Assembly (NCBI GenBank): GCA_002509745.1
Contig: DAWK01000051.1
Span: 1 to 8,764, forward strand
Direction of reading: 5' to 3'
Origin: Methanobacteriaceae archaeon UBA349
GTDB lineage: Archaea; Methanobacteriota; Methanobacteria; Methanobacteriales; Methanobacteriaceae
DNA: 8,764 nucleotides
The translations under genes were made by a program, and so were the position numbers. The stretch's first letter is position 1, and the number at the start of each line of letters is the position of its first letter. The notes below the pieces were generated by a model that worked only from the letters and a program-made list of their open reading frames with translations, had not been told where the DNA came from and ran no database searches. Shown in pieces: positions 1 through 6,419 of this stretch.

Positions 1-120
1 TATTAACCAGTATAATAGAATTTTTTCTTCACCATTATTGATGGTGGATTCACTTTCATTGCTATTTTTAGAAAGTGTGCCATTACCCTGGACACTCAAT
101 TCTATAAATCGATCCAGCAT
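1..120 (-). CDS. Possible 5' end of a gene running off the left edge
   Basis: On the minus strand an ATG at 120-118 opens a frame of 40 codons that stays open to the window edge. The translation is hydrophilic and rich in Asn, Ser and Glu (MLDRFIELSVQG at the start, EEKILLYWLI at the edge), and I do not recognise it. It has no ribosome binding site and no clear TATA box, because the sequence upstream of its ATG is the ribosome binding site and start of the adhesin remnant on the other strand. A plus-strand frame is also open from position 2 to 169, so the call is weak. It could be a shadow, or the end of another rearranged gene. Confidence 0.2.
   Translation of the reverse strand, partial: MLDRFIELSVQGNGTLSKNSNESESTINNGEEKILLYWLI
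30..77. repeat. Two adjacent small inverted repeats before the adhesin remnant
   Basis: CACCAT (30-35) pairs with ATGGTG (41-46) over a 5-base loop. CACTTTC (51-57) pairs with GAAAGTG (71-77) over 13 bases. A third, weaker pair is CTGGA (88-92) with TCCAG (113-117). Together they would place up to three stems in the leader just before the ribosome binding site at 122-130, if transcription starts near the AT-rich box at 9-18. They could equally be the terminator of an upstream gene or chance pairings in AT-rich DNA. Confidence 0.35.
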
Positions 121-121
121 A

Positions 122-138
122 AAGGAGGTGAAAAGATC
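122..138 (+). promoter_or_regulatory. Strong Shine-Dalgarno site followed by ATC instead of ATG
   Basis: AAGGAGGTG (122-130) is a near-ideal archaeal ribosome binding site. Five bases later the frame of the adhesin remnant reads ATC AAA AAA CAA, where a signal-peptide gene would normally have ATG AAA AAA. No in-frame ATG, GTG or TTG occurs until a TTG at 196, which would fall inside the hydrophobic core of the signal peptide. The site therefore marks the original start at 136, with its third base now C. Confidence 0.7.
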
Positions 139-603
139 AAAAAACAAGCTAATGAAAACCAATCATTAAATAAGTTTAAAATTGCAGTTCCTTTATTGTT
201 ACTAATTTTGTCTCTGGTTTTTGTGGCAGGTATGGGTGCTGCTTCAGCTGCCTCCGGTGATAACATTTATGTTAATGCCACCAGTGGTAATGATGATAAC
301 GACGGATTATCTGCCGTATTCAATGGTACCAGTGGGCCTAAACTCACTATTAAAAATGTTACAGGAACTGTAAACACTGATGGGGCTGTAAAGATTGCTG
401 ATGGCCAGTATTCTGGAGATAATAATACCAATATCGATCTCGGCCGGAACATGACCCTTATTGGTCAAATCCATGCCGGCTCCATCATTAATGGAAGTGG
501 TATAAACTGGTTATTTATTGTTAAACCACAAACAACAGTTACCTTCATAAACCTGACCTTCACCAAATCAGTCAGGATTGTACGAAAACCAGCACTGCGA
601 TAA
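136..603 (+). pseudogene. Truncated adhesin-like surface protein (5' remnant)
   Basis: This is the start of an adhesin-like, beta-helix surface protein. Counted from the ATC at 136 it has 155 residues: a basic N-terminus (KKQ...KFK, 2-15), a hydrophobic core (16-34) and an Ala-rich signal-peptidase site (AASAAS, 35-40). Then comes the typical opening of methanogen pectate-lyase-fold adhesins, with IYVNATSGNDDNDG near 44-57, VKIADGQYSG, and an N-glycosylation-rich stretch ending in INLTFTKS near 145. Intact members usually run for hundreds to thousands of residues of repeats. Here the similarity stops after FTKS, and about ten unrelated residues lead to TAA at 601-603. Neither of the other two frames resumes a beta-helix pattern. 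The missing start codon and missing body make it a probable pseudogene. Short expression from the TTG at 196 cannot be excluded but would cut the signal peptide. Confidence 0.7.
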
Positions 604-623
604 AAAAAATTAAATAACTACTA

Positions 624-647
624 GTTTTCTTTCTTTTTTTATTTTTT
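624..647 (+). terminator. T-rich tract, likely archaeal terminator
   Basis: Twenty bases after the adhesin stop the plus strand carries a run of almost pure T (TTTTCTTTCTTTTTTTATTTTTT). Oligo-T tracts without an essential hairpin are the usual termination signal of archaeal RNA polymerase. The tract lies between convergent genes. On the opposite strand it reads as oligo-A, so it would stop only the plus-strand transcript. Confidence 0.5.
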
Positions 648-702
648 AAAAATTAAAGTACTATTCTTAAATATTAAAATAATATGAAATTTTTCTAATT
701 AA

Positions 703-1458
703 TTAAAAATCATCCTCATTAATCACTGTAGAAACAATCTCAGTCTTGTCCCCTTTTTTATACCTGAAATCACACTTATCAGCACCCTCGGCCAGAGTCA
801 TTGTCCTTTTTAGGCCCAAGCCACCATATTTACTCTCAGGAATATCCGTAGCACACATGTAGGGAACAAATTCATCAGCCCCTTTCTCATGGAAAAATTT
901 GCATATAGCACATTCTTCAAAGTCCAGACCAAAATCAAAGTCTTCCCCTTCCACAAATTCAAAAACAAAATCTCCAGGATATATTCTATTTTCCGATTCA
1001 CTGGCCATATATTTAAGAAATCCTATAACTTGAGGATTATCCATGGGCGCTATCTCATCAGAGTTATTTTTAAAAAAATCATCAGCATGCCTGTAGCAGA
1101 TTTCACCAATATCCTTCAAATCTTTTCCCCTTCTTTTTAAAACCAAGTAAACAGCCAAATATTGGGTGGTAGAGGTAATAGTGATAGTTAATGGATTATC
1201 AGAACCTCCAATATATGGCATATCTTCTAGAAGAGAATTATATTCTTTTTTTATTTGAAGAGCAGCAGTTTTTGCAAAGTCATCACCAAATTTTTTCCCT
1301 ATGAACTGTTTAATGGCCTTATTAAAGCTCTCAAATTCTATTAAGAGTTTAGATTTTTCTTCTGCAGAATAACCTGTCATAGTATTTAATTTGTAGTTAA
1401 TATCATAAAGAACTTGCGAAATATTTCCATTAAACTGTATTCTAATTACAGTAAACAT
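703..1458 (-). CDS. L-2-amino-thiazoline-4-carboxylate hydrolase family protein
   Basis: The 251-residue soluble protein resembles the ATC_hydrolase family (Pfam PF14196), named for bacterial enzymes that open L-2-amino-thiazoline-4-carboxylate to N-carbamoyl-L-cysteine on the route to cysteine. The N-terminal half is helical. The family-like C-terminal part includes FEFVEGEDFDFGLDFEECAIC (166-186), FVPYMCATDIP (197-207), a Gly-rich GGLGLKRTMTLAEGADKCDFRY (212-233) and then a short charged tail. Four cysteines (183, 186, 202, 229) and H190 cluster there and could form the active or metal site. No ribosome binding site precedes the ATG, so the transcript may be leaderless or the start could be M27. 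It diverges from the DUF422 gene with a 129-base spacer. No thiazoline or cysteine gene lies nearby, so the substrate in this archaeon is unknown. The family call is fairly sure; the reaction is not. Confidence 0.75.
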   Translation of the reverse strand: MFTVIRIQFNGNISQVLYDINYKLNTMTGYSAEEKSKLLIEFESFNKAIKQFIGKKFGDDFAKTAALQIKKEYNSLLEDMPYIGGSDNPLTITITSTTQYLAVYLVLKRRGKDLKDIGEICYRHADDFFKNNSDEIAPMDNPQVIGFLKYMASESENRIYPGDFVFEFVEGEDFDFGLDFEECAICKFFHEKGADEFVPYMCATDIPESKYGGLGLKRTMTLAEGADKCDFRYKKGDKTEIVSTVINEDDF

Positions 1459-1530
1459 TATTATAATTAAAAATCATAGAAAATTAAGAACTATTATGCT
1501 GAGTTATTAATATTCGAATAGAAGAATAAA

Positions 1531-1583
1531 TTTATAAAATAAAATTAGGAGTATTGAGAATTATAAAATTATTTCTAGGGGAT
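1531..1583 (+). promoter_or_regulatory. TATA box and ribosome binding site of the DUF422 gene
   Basis: TTTATAAAA at 1531-1539 is a good archaeal TATA box. Transcription would start about 25 bases on, near 1560, giving a leader of roughly 28 bases. The leader contains AGGGGAT (1577-1583), a usable Shine-Dalgarno sequence four bases before the ATG at 1588. Confidence 0.55.
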
Positions 1584-1587
1584 TATA

Positions 1588-2421
1588 ATGTTTAAGGAAA
1601 ATTTTAAAAATTTTAGCAAACTCAGGTGGTCTTTAATATTCATATTTTTAATGGTTAATGTTCTTTTAATTTTCACCTATAAAAACTCTAACTTACTGGC
1701 ACTGGATTCTTTCCTGGTAACTGCTCTTCTCTTTATTCTAGCAGTATTTCATGGAAGAGAACGATATGGTGGAAAAAACATTGCTATATTTTTCCTGATC
1801 ACCTGGGCCGTTAGTTTCTTTTTTGAAAATCTGAGTATAGCTACCGGTTTCCCCTTTGGTTTTTATCATTATTCCCCCAGCCTGGGACTCTTAACCGTGC
1901 CCCTAATCATAATATTTGCCTATTTTGCCATAGGTTATCTGGCCTGGATGTTGGCCCATGTATTAACGGACCAATATGCTAAAAAACTTCAAGGAAAACA
2001 AGTATTTATAGTGCCATTCGTAGCGGCATTTCTCATGGTAATGTGGGATTTGACGGTGGACCCTATTTCATCAACTTTACAGGGCCTCTGGGTCTGGACA
2101 ACACCCGGAGCCTACTTCGGAGTCCCCATATCCAACTTCTTTGGATGGTTTTTAGTAGTATATCTATTCTTCCAGATATTTGCACTGTATATATCCAGAT
2201 ACGATATTTTAAAACCAGAAAAACTTTCTAAAATATCTAATAAACCTTATTGGATTGAAGCAGCAGTTATTTATGGCATAACTGCCCTGGGAACAATATT
2301 ATCCGTTTTCTACCAGTACAATGACATTACTATATCCATGGCCCTGATCACGGTTTTCACCATGGTATTTGTGGCCATATTGGCCATGGTTAACATTATG
2401 AACAAAAAAGAGTTGAGTTAA
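1588..2421 (+). CDS. DUF422 / CruF-like carotenoid biosynthesis family membrane protein
   Basis: This 277-residue integral membrane protein belongs to the DUF422 family (Pfam PF04240). Characterised members in haloarchaea and bacteria (CruF) hydrate the terminal double bonds of C50 or acyclic carotenoids. About seven hydrophobic segments are visible, near 14-30, 39-54, 65-80, 100-124, 138-152, 183-203 and 224-270, the last long enough for two helices. Family motifs are FHGRERYG (54-61), FFENLSIATGFPFGFYHYS (78-96), MWDLTVDPISS (152-162) and WTTPGAYFGVPISNFFGW (170-187). The conserved Glu, Asp and His residues in these motifs are candidate catalytic groups. The start is fixed by the ribosome binding site at 1577-1583. 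No phytoene synthase, desaturase or prenyltransferase gene lies in the window, and Methanobacteriales are not known carotenoid makers, so the substrate may be another isoprenoid lipid. It ends five bases from the stop of the convergent small membrane protein. Confidence 0.85.
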   Translation: MFKENFKNFSKLRWSLIFIFLMVNVLLIFTYKNSNLLALDSFLVTALLFILAVFHGRERYGGKNIAIFFLITWAVSFFFENLSIATGFPFGFYHYSPSLGLLTVPLIIIFAYFAIGYLAWMLAHVLTDQYAKKLQGKQVFIVPFVAAFLMVMWDLTVDPISSTLQGLWVWTTPGAYFGVPISNFFGWFLVVYLFFQIFALYISRYDILKPEKLSKISNKPYWIEAAVIYGITALGTILSVFYQYNDITISMALITVFTMVFVAILAMVNIMNKKELS

Positions 2422-2426
2422 AAAAT

Positions 2427-2753
2427 TTAATATTCAGAAAATGCTATTTCATCCTTTTTTTCTTTAAGTATCCTACTTATCTCGGCACTGGTAATTCCAG
2501 AAGGACTATTATCCGTATCAGAAGTTAATCGAACAACTATAAGATATGGGAGCATGCTAAGTCCAAATAGCAAAGGGTAGAATATATCATATTCATTTGA
2601 GAAAAATGGCGAGTATAAAACTAAAGTAATCATAAGAATAACGTAAAAAATTGTAAAGGCCCATCCCTGCCAGGTTATTGGACGTCCCCTATCTTTCCAC
2701 TTAATTTCTTTGGAGGCAGAAATAAACCAAGGCTTTTTAGTAATTCTTTTCAT
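2427..2753 (-). CDS. Small two-helix membrane protein, uncharacterised
   Basis: This 108-residue protein has a basic N-terminus, a motif PWF...GRPITWQGWAF (9-34 when counted from the alternative GTG), two membrane helices (about 33-51 and 57-76), and a charged C-terminal tail with a short helix, AEISRILKEKKDE. The proline and WQGW pattern just before the first helix recalls a widespread group of small membrane proteins of unknown function; I cannot name the family. The start could be GTG at 2756 or the adjacent ATG at 2753. Neither has a real Shine-Dalgarno site, and a TATA box 25 bases upstream suggests a leaderless mRNA starting at or beside these codons. Its 3' end lies five bases from the stop of the DUF422 gene. 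Hypothetical, but convincingly coding. Confidence 0.75.
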   Translation of the reverse strand: MKRITKKPWFISASKEIKWKDRGRPITWQGWAFTIFYVILMITLVLYSPFFSNEYDIFYPLLFGLSMLPYLIVVRLTSDTDNSPSGITSAEISRILKEKKDEIAFSEY

Positions 2754-2776
2754 CACTTTTTTTATGAATATATTAA

Positions 2777-2785
2777 TTTATAAAT
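2777..2785 (-). promoter_or_regulatory. TATA box of the small membrane protein gene
   Basis: TTTATAAAT lies with its centre 25 bases upstream of the GTG at 2756 on the minus strand. That is the normal distance from TATA box to transcription start in archaea, so the RNA should begin at about the start codon. No ribosome binding site fits in between. The motif reads almost the same on both strands, but nothing on the plus side is at a suitable distance. Confidence 0.55.
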
Positions 2786-2871
2786 CTTGCCCAGAATTAA
2801 TTACCATATATATTGATTAATGGCCAAATTAATTCCTAAAAATAGTTAAATTTTAAAATAGCTAATATCTC

Positions 2872-2906
2872 ATATATAAACTATGTTTAAAAAAAACTGA
2901 TAAGGA
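2872..2906 (+). promoter_or_regulatory. TATA box and ribosome binding site of the methyltransferase gene
   Basis: ATATATAAA at 2872-2880 is a TATA box, giving an expected start near 2900. AAGGA at 2902-2906 is a short ribosome binding site eight bases before the ATG at 2915. The two signals are close, so the leader would be very short. The spacer 2757-2914 holds this promoter and the divergent one at 2777-2785, with several ATTAAT repeats between them. Confidence 0.45.
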
Positions 2907-2914
2907 ATATTAAT

Positions 2915-3616
2915 ATGAAAAACAATCCCTCATGGTACTTTAGCGAAAAACAAATTGGAGTAGATTATTCAGACTCTGAAATCACCAAAAAATACGATAA
3001 TCAGCACCAAAAGTTCAGGGATTTCCAGGCCGAAGCAGAAGATATGGTAGGGAAGTTAGAAATAACCGAAGAAGATGTAGTGCTTGATTTTGGTTGTGGG
3101 ACTGGTGAAATTGCCCTAAATCTGGCCCAATATTCTAAAAAAGTTATCGGTGTAGACCTATCTCCAGAAATGCTAAATATTTTAAAAACAAAAGCCGAAA
3201 AGCAGAATATTACCAATATTGAAATCCATTGTGGTGGATTTTTATCTTATAAACATGAAGGAAAAGTTGTGGATAAAATAGTCTCCAAATTCGCCCTACA
3301 CCACCTTCCTGATTTCTGGAAATCCATAGCCTTGCTTAAGATGGCCCATATTTTAAAGGCCGGTGGAAAACTTTATTATTCTGATGTAGTATTTACATTC
3401 GATCCTAAAAACCATACAAATGACATTAATAGTATGATAGAAGATCTTCGTTGTGCAGCTGGAGATTCCATGGCCCATGAAACTTTAATCCATATTAAAG
3501 AGGAATTCAGCACCTATGACTGGATTATGGATGGTTTATTTGAAAAAACAGGTTTTTCAATTGACTCAAAAATAATAGAAGGGAATTTTTTAACATATAT
3601 TTGTTCTAAAAAATGA
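2915..3616 (+). CDS. Class I SAM-dependent methyltransferase
   Basis: This 233-residue cytosolic protein has a Rossmann-fold methyltransferase domain. Motif I is VVLDFGCGTG (55-64), the glycine loop that binds S-adenosylmethionine. Strand beta-2 ends in GVDLSPEML (79-87), where D81 would hold the ribose hydroxyls. The motif IV/post-IV region is IVSKFALHHLPDFWKSI (122-138), followed by LKAGGKLYYSDVVF (147-160) at strand beta-5. The family resembles UbiE- and Methyltransf_11-like enzymes that act on small molecules or lipids. The 50 residues before motif I and the inserted segment 165-200 (SMIEDLRCAAGDSMAHETLIHI) probably shape the substrate site. The ATG at 2915 has the ribosome binding site AAGGA at 2902. 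It stands alone, with no biosynthetic partner nearby, so the substrate cannot be named. Confidence 0.85.
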   Translation: MKNNPSWYFSEKQIGVDYSDSEITKKYDNQHQKFRDFQAEAEDMVGKLEITEEDVVLDFGCGTGEIALNLAQYSKKVIGVDLSPEMLNILKTKAEKQNITNIEIHCGGFLSYKHEGKVVDKIVSKFALHHLPDFWKSIALLKMAHILKAGGKLYYSDVVFTFDPKNHTNDINSMIEDLRCAAGDSMAHETLIHIKEEFSTYDWIMDGLFEKTGFSIDSKIIEGNFLTYICSKK

Positions 3617-3640
3617 ATTATTTATAATTCATAACTTTTC

Positions 3641-3692
3641 AAATAGTTTTTATGGGTGGAGAAAAATACTATTATTTTTAACTATTTCACCC
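3641..3692. repeat. Nested and overlapping inverted repeats after the methyltransferase gene
   Basis: Three pairings share this stretch. AAAAATA (3662-3668) pairs with TATTTTT (3673-3679) over CTAT. AAATAGTT (3641-3648) pairs with AACTATTT (3680-3687). GGGTG (3654-3658) pairs with CACCC (3688-3692). The last two cross each other, so they would be alternative stems or form a pseudoknot. The site lies 25 bases past the methyltransferase stop and about 190 bases before the MATE start. It could act as a 3' end or processing structure. It does not match a riboswitch class that I recognise. Confidence 0.4.
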
Positions 3693-3711
3693 AAAAGTTT
3701 ATTAATCTTTA

Positions 3712-3740
3712 AAAATAAAATTAAATCTCTATTTTATTTT
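3712..3740. repeat. AT-only inverted repeat in the methyltransferase-MATE spacer
   Basis: AAAATAAAAT (3712-3721) and ATTTTATTTT (3731-3740) form a perfect 10-base stem with a 9-base loop. As RNA the T-rich 3' arm could also end transcription of the methyltransferase mRNA. The low sequence complexity makes chance pairing quite possible. Confidence 0.35.
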
Positions 3741-3866
3741 CAGGATAAATGTTTATTTAGCTCCTTTTACTAAAATAAATCTTTAATCATAATTAAATAA
3801 GATTTTAATGATTAATATAATAATTTGTAACTTGAAAGACCAATAATTTTAAAATGGTACTATTAC

Positions 3867-3880
3867 GGAGGAAAATAATG
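3867..3880 (+). promoter_or_regulatory. Ribosome binding site that fixes the MATE start
   Basis: GGAGGA (3867-3872) stands five bases before the ATG at 3878. An in-frame ATG at 3854 upstream has no such site and would place the ribosome binding site inside the coding region, so 3878 is preferred. A possible TATA box, TTAATATAAT (3812-3821), lies upstream. Confidence 0.7.
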
Positions 3881-5266
3881 AGTTCTAATGAAAATCCCGC
3901 CAGTGACGTGGATCAACGAATCTCCACTATAACTGGAGACCCTAAAAAAGCCATACGTATGCTTTCAATTCCTATGATTATTTCCATGCTCCTAATCATG
4001 GCCTATAATTTAGCAGACAGTATATGGGTGGCTGGTCTAGGACCTAATGCTCTGGCAGCCCTGGGATTTGTCACCCCACTATTTATGATAGTCATGGGGC
4101 TGGGTAATGGCCTGGGGGCAGGAGCAGCGTCATTAATTTCCCGTTGTATAGGCGCAGAGAATAAAAAAGGTGCAGACAATGCAGCTATACACTCCATAAT
4201 TCTCGCCCTAGCCATTTCCGTAGTTTTAACCGCAGTTATCTTAATATTTCTCCCCAGCATCCTTCTGGTCATGGGGGCCGGTGAAACCTTGGATCTGGCC
4301 ATTCAGTATGGGCAGGTCGTATTTGGAGGTTTAATATTCATCATATTTTCCAGTGTAGCATCTGGTATTTTAAGGGCAGAAGGAGATGCAAAAAGGCCCA
4401 TGTATGCTATGGTCGCCACAGCCATCTTGAACATAATTATAGACCCCATATTTATCTATTACTTTGGATGGGGAGTTAGTGGGGCTGCTTGGGCTACGGT
4501 TCTCTCTTCAGGGATCTCCTGTATCTTTATGATCTACTGGTTACTTCTAAAAAGAGATACTTATGTTTCTTTTTCCAGAGAAGACTTCCAAGCAAGCTGG
4601 AAAGTAGTAAAAAATATTTTGGCCGTGGGTCTACCTGCCAGTGCCGAATCATTTGTAATGTCAATTTTAGGCATAGTATTAAATTTAGTCCTGGTCATAA
4701 CCGGCGGAGCCGAGGCCGTGGCCGTTTATACGGCGGGGTGGAGAGTAGTGATGATGGGCATGATTCCACCCATAGGGATTGGAACTGCAGCCATAACTGT
4801 TTCTGGAGTAGCATACGGCTCTAGAAAATACAAAAATCTTACTAAAACCCTCCACTACTCAGCTAAATTAGGGGTGGGAGTTGCCTTAGTCACAGGTGTC
4901 CTCACCTATATCTTTGCTCAAAATATTGCCAGCATATTTGCCTATTCCTCCCAGAGTGCTTTCATGGCCCCAGCTATTGCCGCGTTTTTGCAGGTAATGT
5001 GCTTGTTCTATATAACAGTTCCCCTAGGAATCACTGCCAGTTCAGTTTTCCAAGGCATGGGAAAAGGAATCACCTCGCTGATACTTACCGTGCTCCGTGA
5101 AGTAATTTTCATTTCATTCTTTGCCTACCTATTTGCTTTTGTATTAAATATGGGATCTCAAGGAGTATGGTGGGCCATAGTTGTGGGTGGAGGTTTGGGA
5201 TGTGTTGTGGCCTATCTATGGGCCAATTATTACATAAAAGGACTTAAAAAAAATTATAAAAAATAA
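3878..5266 (+). CDS. MATE-family multidrug efflux transporter
   Basis: This 462-residue protein has about twelve membrane helices in two similar halves, the normal size for the MATE family. It would expel cationic or amphipathic compounds across the cell membrane in exchange for Na+ or H+. The N-terminal lobe opens with [13 protein letters not shown] and the signature [12 protein letters not shown] (44-55). It also contains [16 protein letters not shown] (184-199). By comparison with Pyrococcus furiosus PfMATE, D47, N185, D189 and T207, with Y144, match the residues around its cation site (D41, N180, D184, T202, Y139). The pump site therefore appears intact. The C-terminal lobe begins near [15 protein letters not shown] (241-255). 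The 30-residue hydrophilic N-terminus lies in the cytosol. The gene is alone on its strand and faces a decayed MFS exporter, and no regulator is adjacent. The natural substrate is not deducible. Confidence 0.92.
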   Translation: MSSNENPASDVDQRISTITGDPKKAIRMLSIPMIISMLLIMAYNLADSIWVAGLGPNALAALGFVTPLFMIVMGLGNGLGAGAASLISRCIGAENKKGADNAAIHSIILALAISVVLTAVILIFLPSILLVMGAGETLDLAIQYGQVVFGGLIFIIFSSVASGILRAEGDAKRPMYAMVATAILNIIIDPIFIYYFGWGVSGAAWATVLSSGISCIFMIYWLLLKRDTYVSFSREDFQASWKVVKNILAVGLPASAESFVMSILGIVLNLVLVITGGAEAVAVYTAGWRVVMMGMIPPIGIGTAAITVSGVAYGSRKYKNLTKTLHYSAKLGVGVALVTGVLTYIFAQNIASIFAYSSQSAFMAPAIAAFLQVMCLFYITVPLGITASSVFQGMGKGITSLILTVLREVIFISFFAYLFAFVLNMGSQGVWWAIVVGGGLGCVVAYLWANYYIKGLKKNYKK

Positions 5267-5328
5267 AGGGGATTGGATTAGTATTCTCAATAATATAAAA
5301 GTTAGAACAATAAGATTATACTCTCAAA

Positions 5329-5358
5329 TTGCCCAAATTCGAACATTTTGAATTTCAA
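5329..5358. repeat. Small hairpin between convergent transporters
   Basis: TTG-CCC-AAATTC (5329-5340) pairs with GAATTT-CAA (5350-5358), leaving CCC as a bulge and a 9-base loop. It sits between the MATE stop and the MFS pseudogene stop and could serve as a transcript end for either strand. No strong T tract follows directly. Confidence 0.25.
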
Positions 5359-5366
5359 GCGCTTTT

Positions 5367-5992
5367 TTAGATAATAGCATCTATATTCTGAGTCTCTGGA
5401 TCGAAATTAACAAATTTGCCCACTGATGGAATGAAAAATATAGGCACAAACACCAGGAAACTGGCCAAAAAACATACCCGGAAGAGGGTCATTATAGAGA
5501 AAATTTCCGCCAGTAATCCTCCAATAACATGGCCAGTGGGGTGAAGGCCATGTTACCGTCCCTACCAACCCCATTACTTTGCCCATCATATCATCTGGTA
5601 CCACACTCTGAATAGAAGACAAAATAAACACAGCCACCACTGATTCATCCAGACCCGATATAAATAATAAAAATATCATTAAATAGAACTGGTTGGTGAG
5701 AGCAAAGAGTATTAGGCACAAGTTGGACACTTTAAGTGATGCCAGCATTAAGGTTGTTCGTTTCCCAGGATGCACATTAAGTGCTGAAACACAATCATCC
5801 CTAAAAACATGCCTACAGTGAAACTGGCCATTGCTATTCCATACTTAGCTGCTCCCAGACCGGGAGTAAACTGGAAAAGTGGTATGAAAAGTATCACCGC
5901 AATATGCTCTAAAAAGCTGAAAATCGAAAACAGTATCATGATATACTGGGGATGATTTTTTACTGCTTTTAAATCACCAAAATTCTTATCAC
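5367..5992 (-). pseudogene. MFS-family exporter, C-terminal half only, with three frameshifts
   Basis: This is the remains of a major facilitator exporter of the MFS_3 type (macrolide-efflux or EntS-like). Reading on the minus strand, it opens with FGDLKAVKNHPQYIMILFSI, which looks like the loop after helix 6 and the start of helix 7. It continues through GAAKYGIAMASFTVGMFLGMIVF, SALNVHPGKRTTLMLA, DESVVAVFILSSIQSVVPDDMMGKVMG, MAFTPLAMLLG, then GLLAEIFSIMTLFRVCF, and ends PETQNIDAII with a stop at 5369-5367. Continuous protein similarity requires three frame changes, near 5787-5790 (TTTT now TTT), 5551-5554 and 5521 (GGG now GG). Each looks like the loss of one base. Helices 1-6 and the start codon are absent: upstream the frame meets TAG at 6020-6018, inside a gene of the other strand. 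The protein cannot be functional. Confidence 0.85.
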
Positions 5993-6385
5993 CGTGATTT
6001 TGCCTTAAATCTACTGGCTAATTTAACCCAGGTAGATACCGAAAATAAATTTTCCGTAATTTTTGATGAATATTTTAGTCATATTAATGATAAAAAATTC
6101 ATGACCTCCAGGCAGTGCATTCAAAATACCGGAAAGATTCTAGGAAATAACACTGAATTAAGGGGAAATATAATTAATATTCTACTGGATATAGATGCAA
6201 GATGCGATTTTCCAGAAAAACAAAAAGCATTGTTGAAATCAGATGTTATTGAGTTGTTAGACGAATTTTACGAGCAAATAAATAATAAAGAAATGATAAA
6301 TGAATTTGTCAAACCTGAATTAGATAGTATTAGTCCTAAAACTAGGAAAAAAGCTAAAAATTTTGTTATAAAATATAGTATTTAA
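5993..6385 (+). pseudogene. C-terminal fragment of a HEAT-like helical-repeat protein
   Basis: The frame is open from 5942 and reads as a convincing protein from about 5993 (RDFALNLLANLTQVD) to the TAA at 6383-6385. It shows paired amphipathic helices typical of HEAT or armadillo-like repeats: DFALNLLANL, FSVIFDEYFSHI, RQCIQNTGKILG with ELRGNIINILLDI, ALLKSDVIELLDEFYEQI, and a C-terminal SPKTRKKAKNFVIKYSI. Such repeats bind other proteins and usually come in longer arrays. The first ATG, at 6101, lies inside a repeat and has no ribosome binding site, so a protein starting there would be an artefact. No start codon with a binding site precedes the similarity, and the 5' part is replaced by the truncated MFS gene on the other strand. 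The remaining codons are intact, suggesting recent truncation or residual constraint. The exact family is not recognised. Confidence 0.65.
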
Positions 6386-6415
6386 TTTTTTAAATTTTAC
6401 ATTGCATTCTGGTGA
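6366..6415 (+). promoter_or_regulatory. TATA box and ribosome binding site of the YdhR-like gene
   Basis: TTATAAAATA (6366-6375), inside the last codons of the HEAT-like fragment, is a TATA box with an expected start near 6395-6400. GGTGA (6411-6415) is an archaeal ribosome binding site four bases before the ATG at 6420. An in-frame TTG at 6402 has no binding site, so 6420 is preferred. The gene therefore does not depend on the broken gene upstream. Confidence 0.5.
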
Positions 6416-6419
6416 CAAA

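Noticed and set aside
889..1140. Plus-strand 83-codon frame opposite the hydrolase-family gene
   Set aside because: It is the antisense shadow of a coherent 251-residue protein and has no ribosome binding site.
3854..3877. MATE start at ATG 3854
   Set aside because: The strong GGAGGA at 3867-3872 would be inside the coding region, and it is placed ideally for the ATG at 3878.
4489..4824. Plus-strand 111-codon open frame inside the MATE gene, and minus-strand 99-codon frame at 4003-4302
   Set aside because: Both overlap a well-supported transporter in other frames and have no start signals or family features.
6101..6385. 94-residue protein starting at ATG 6101
   Set aside because: No ribosome binding site. 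The same frame carries continuous helical-repeat protein sequence back to about 5993, so the ATG is internal to a truncated gene.
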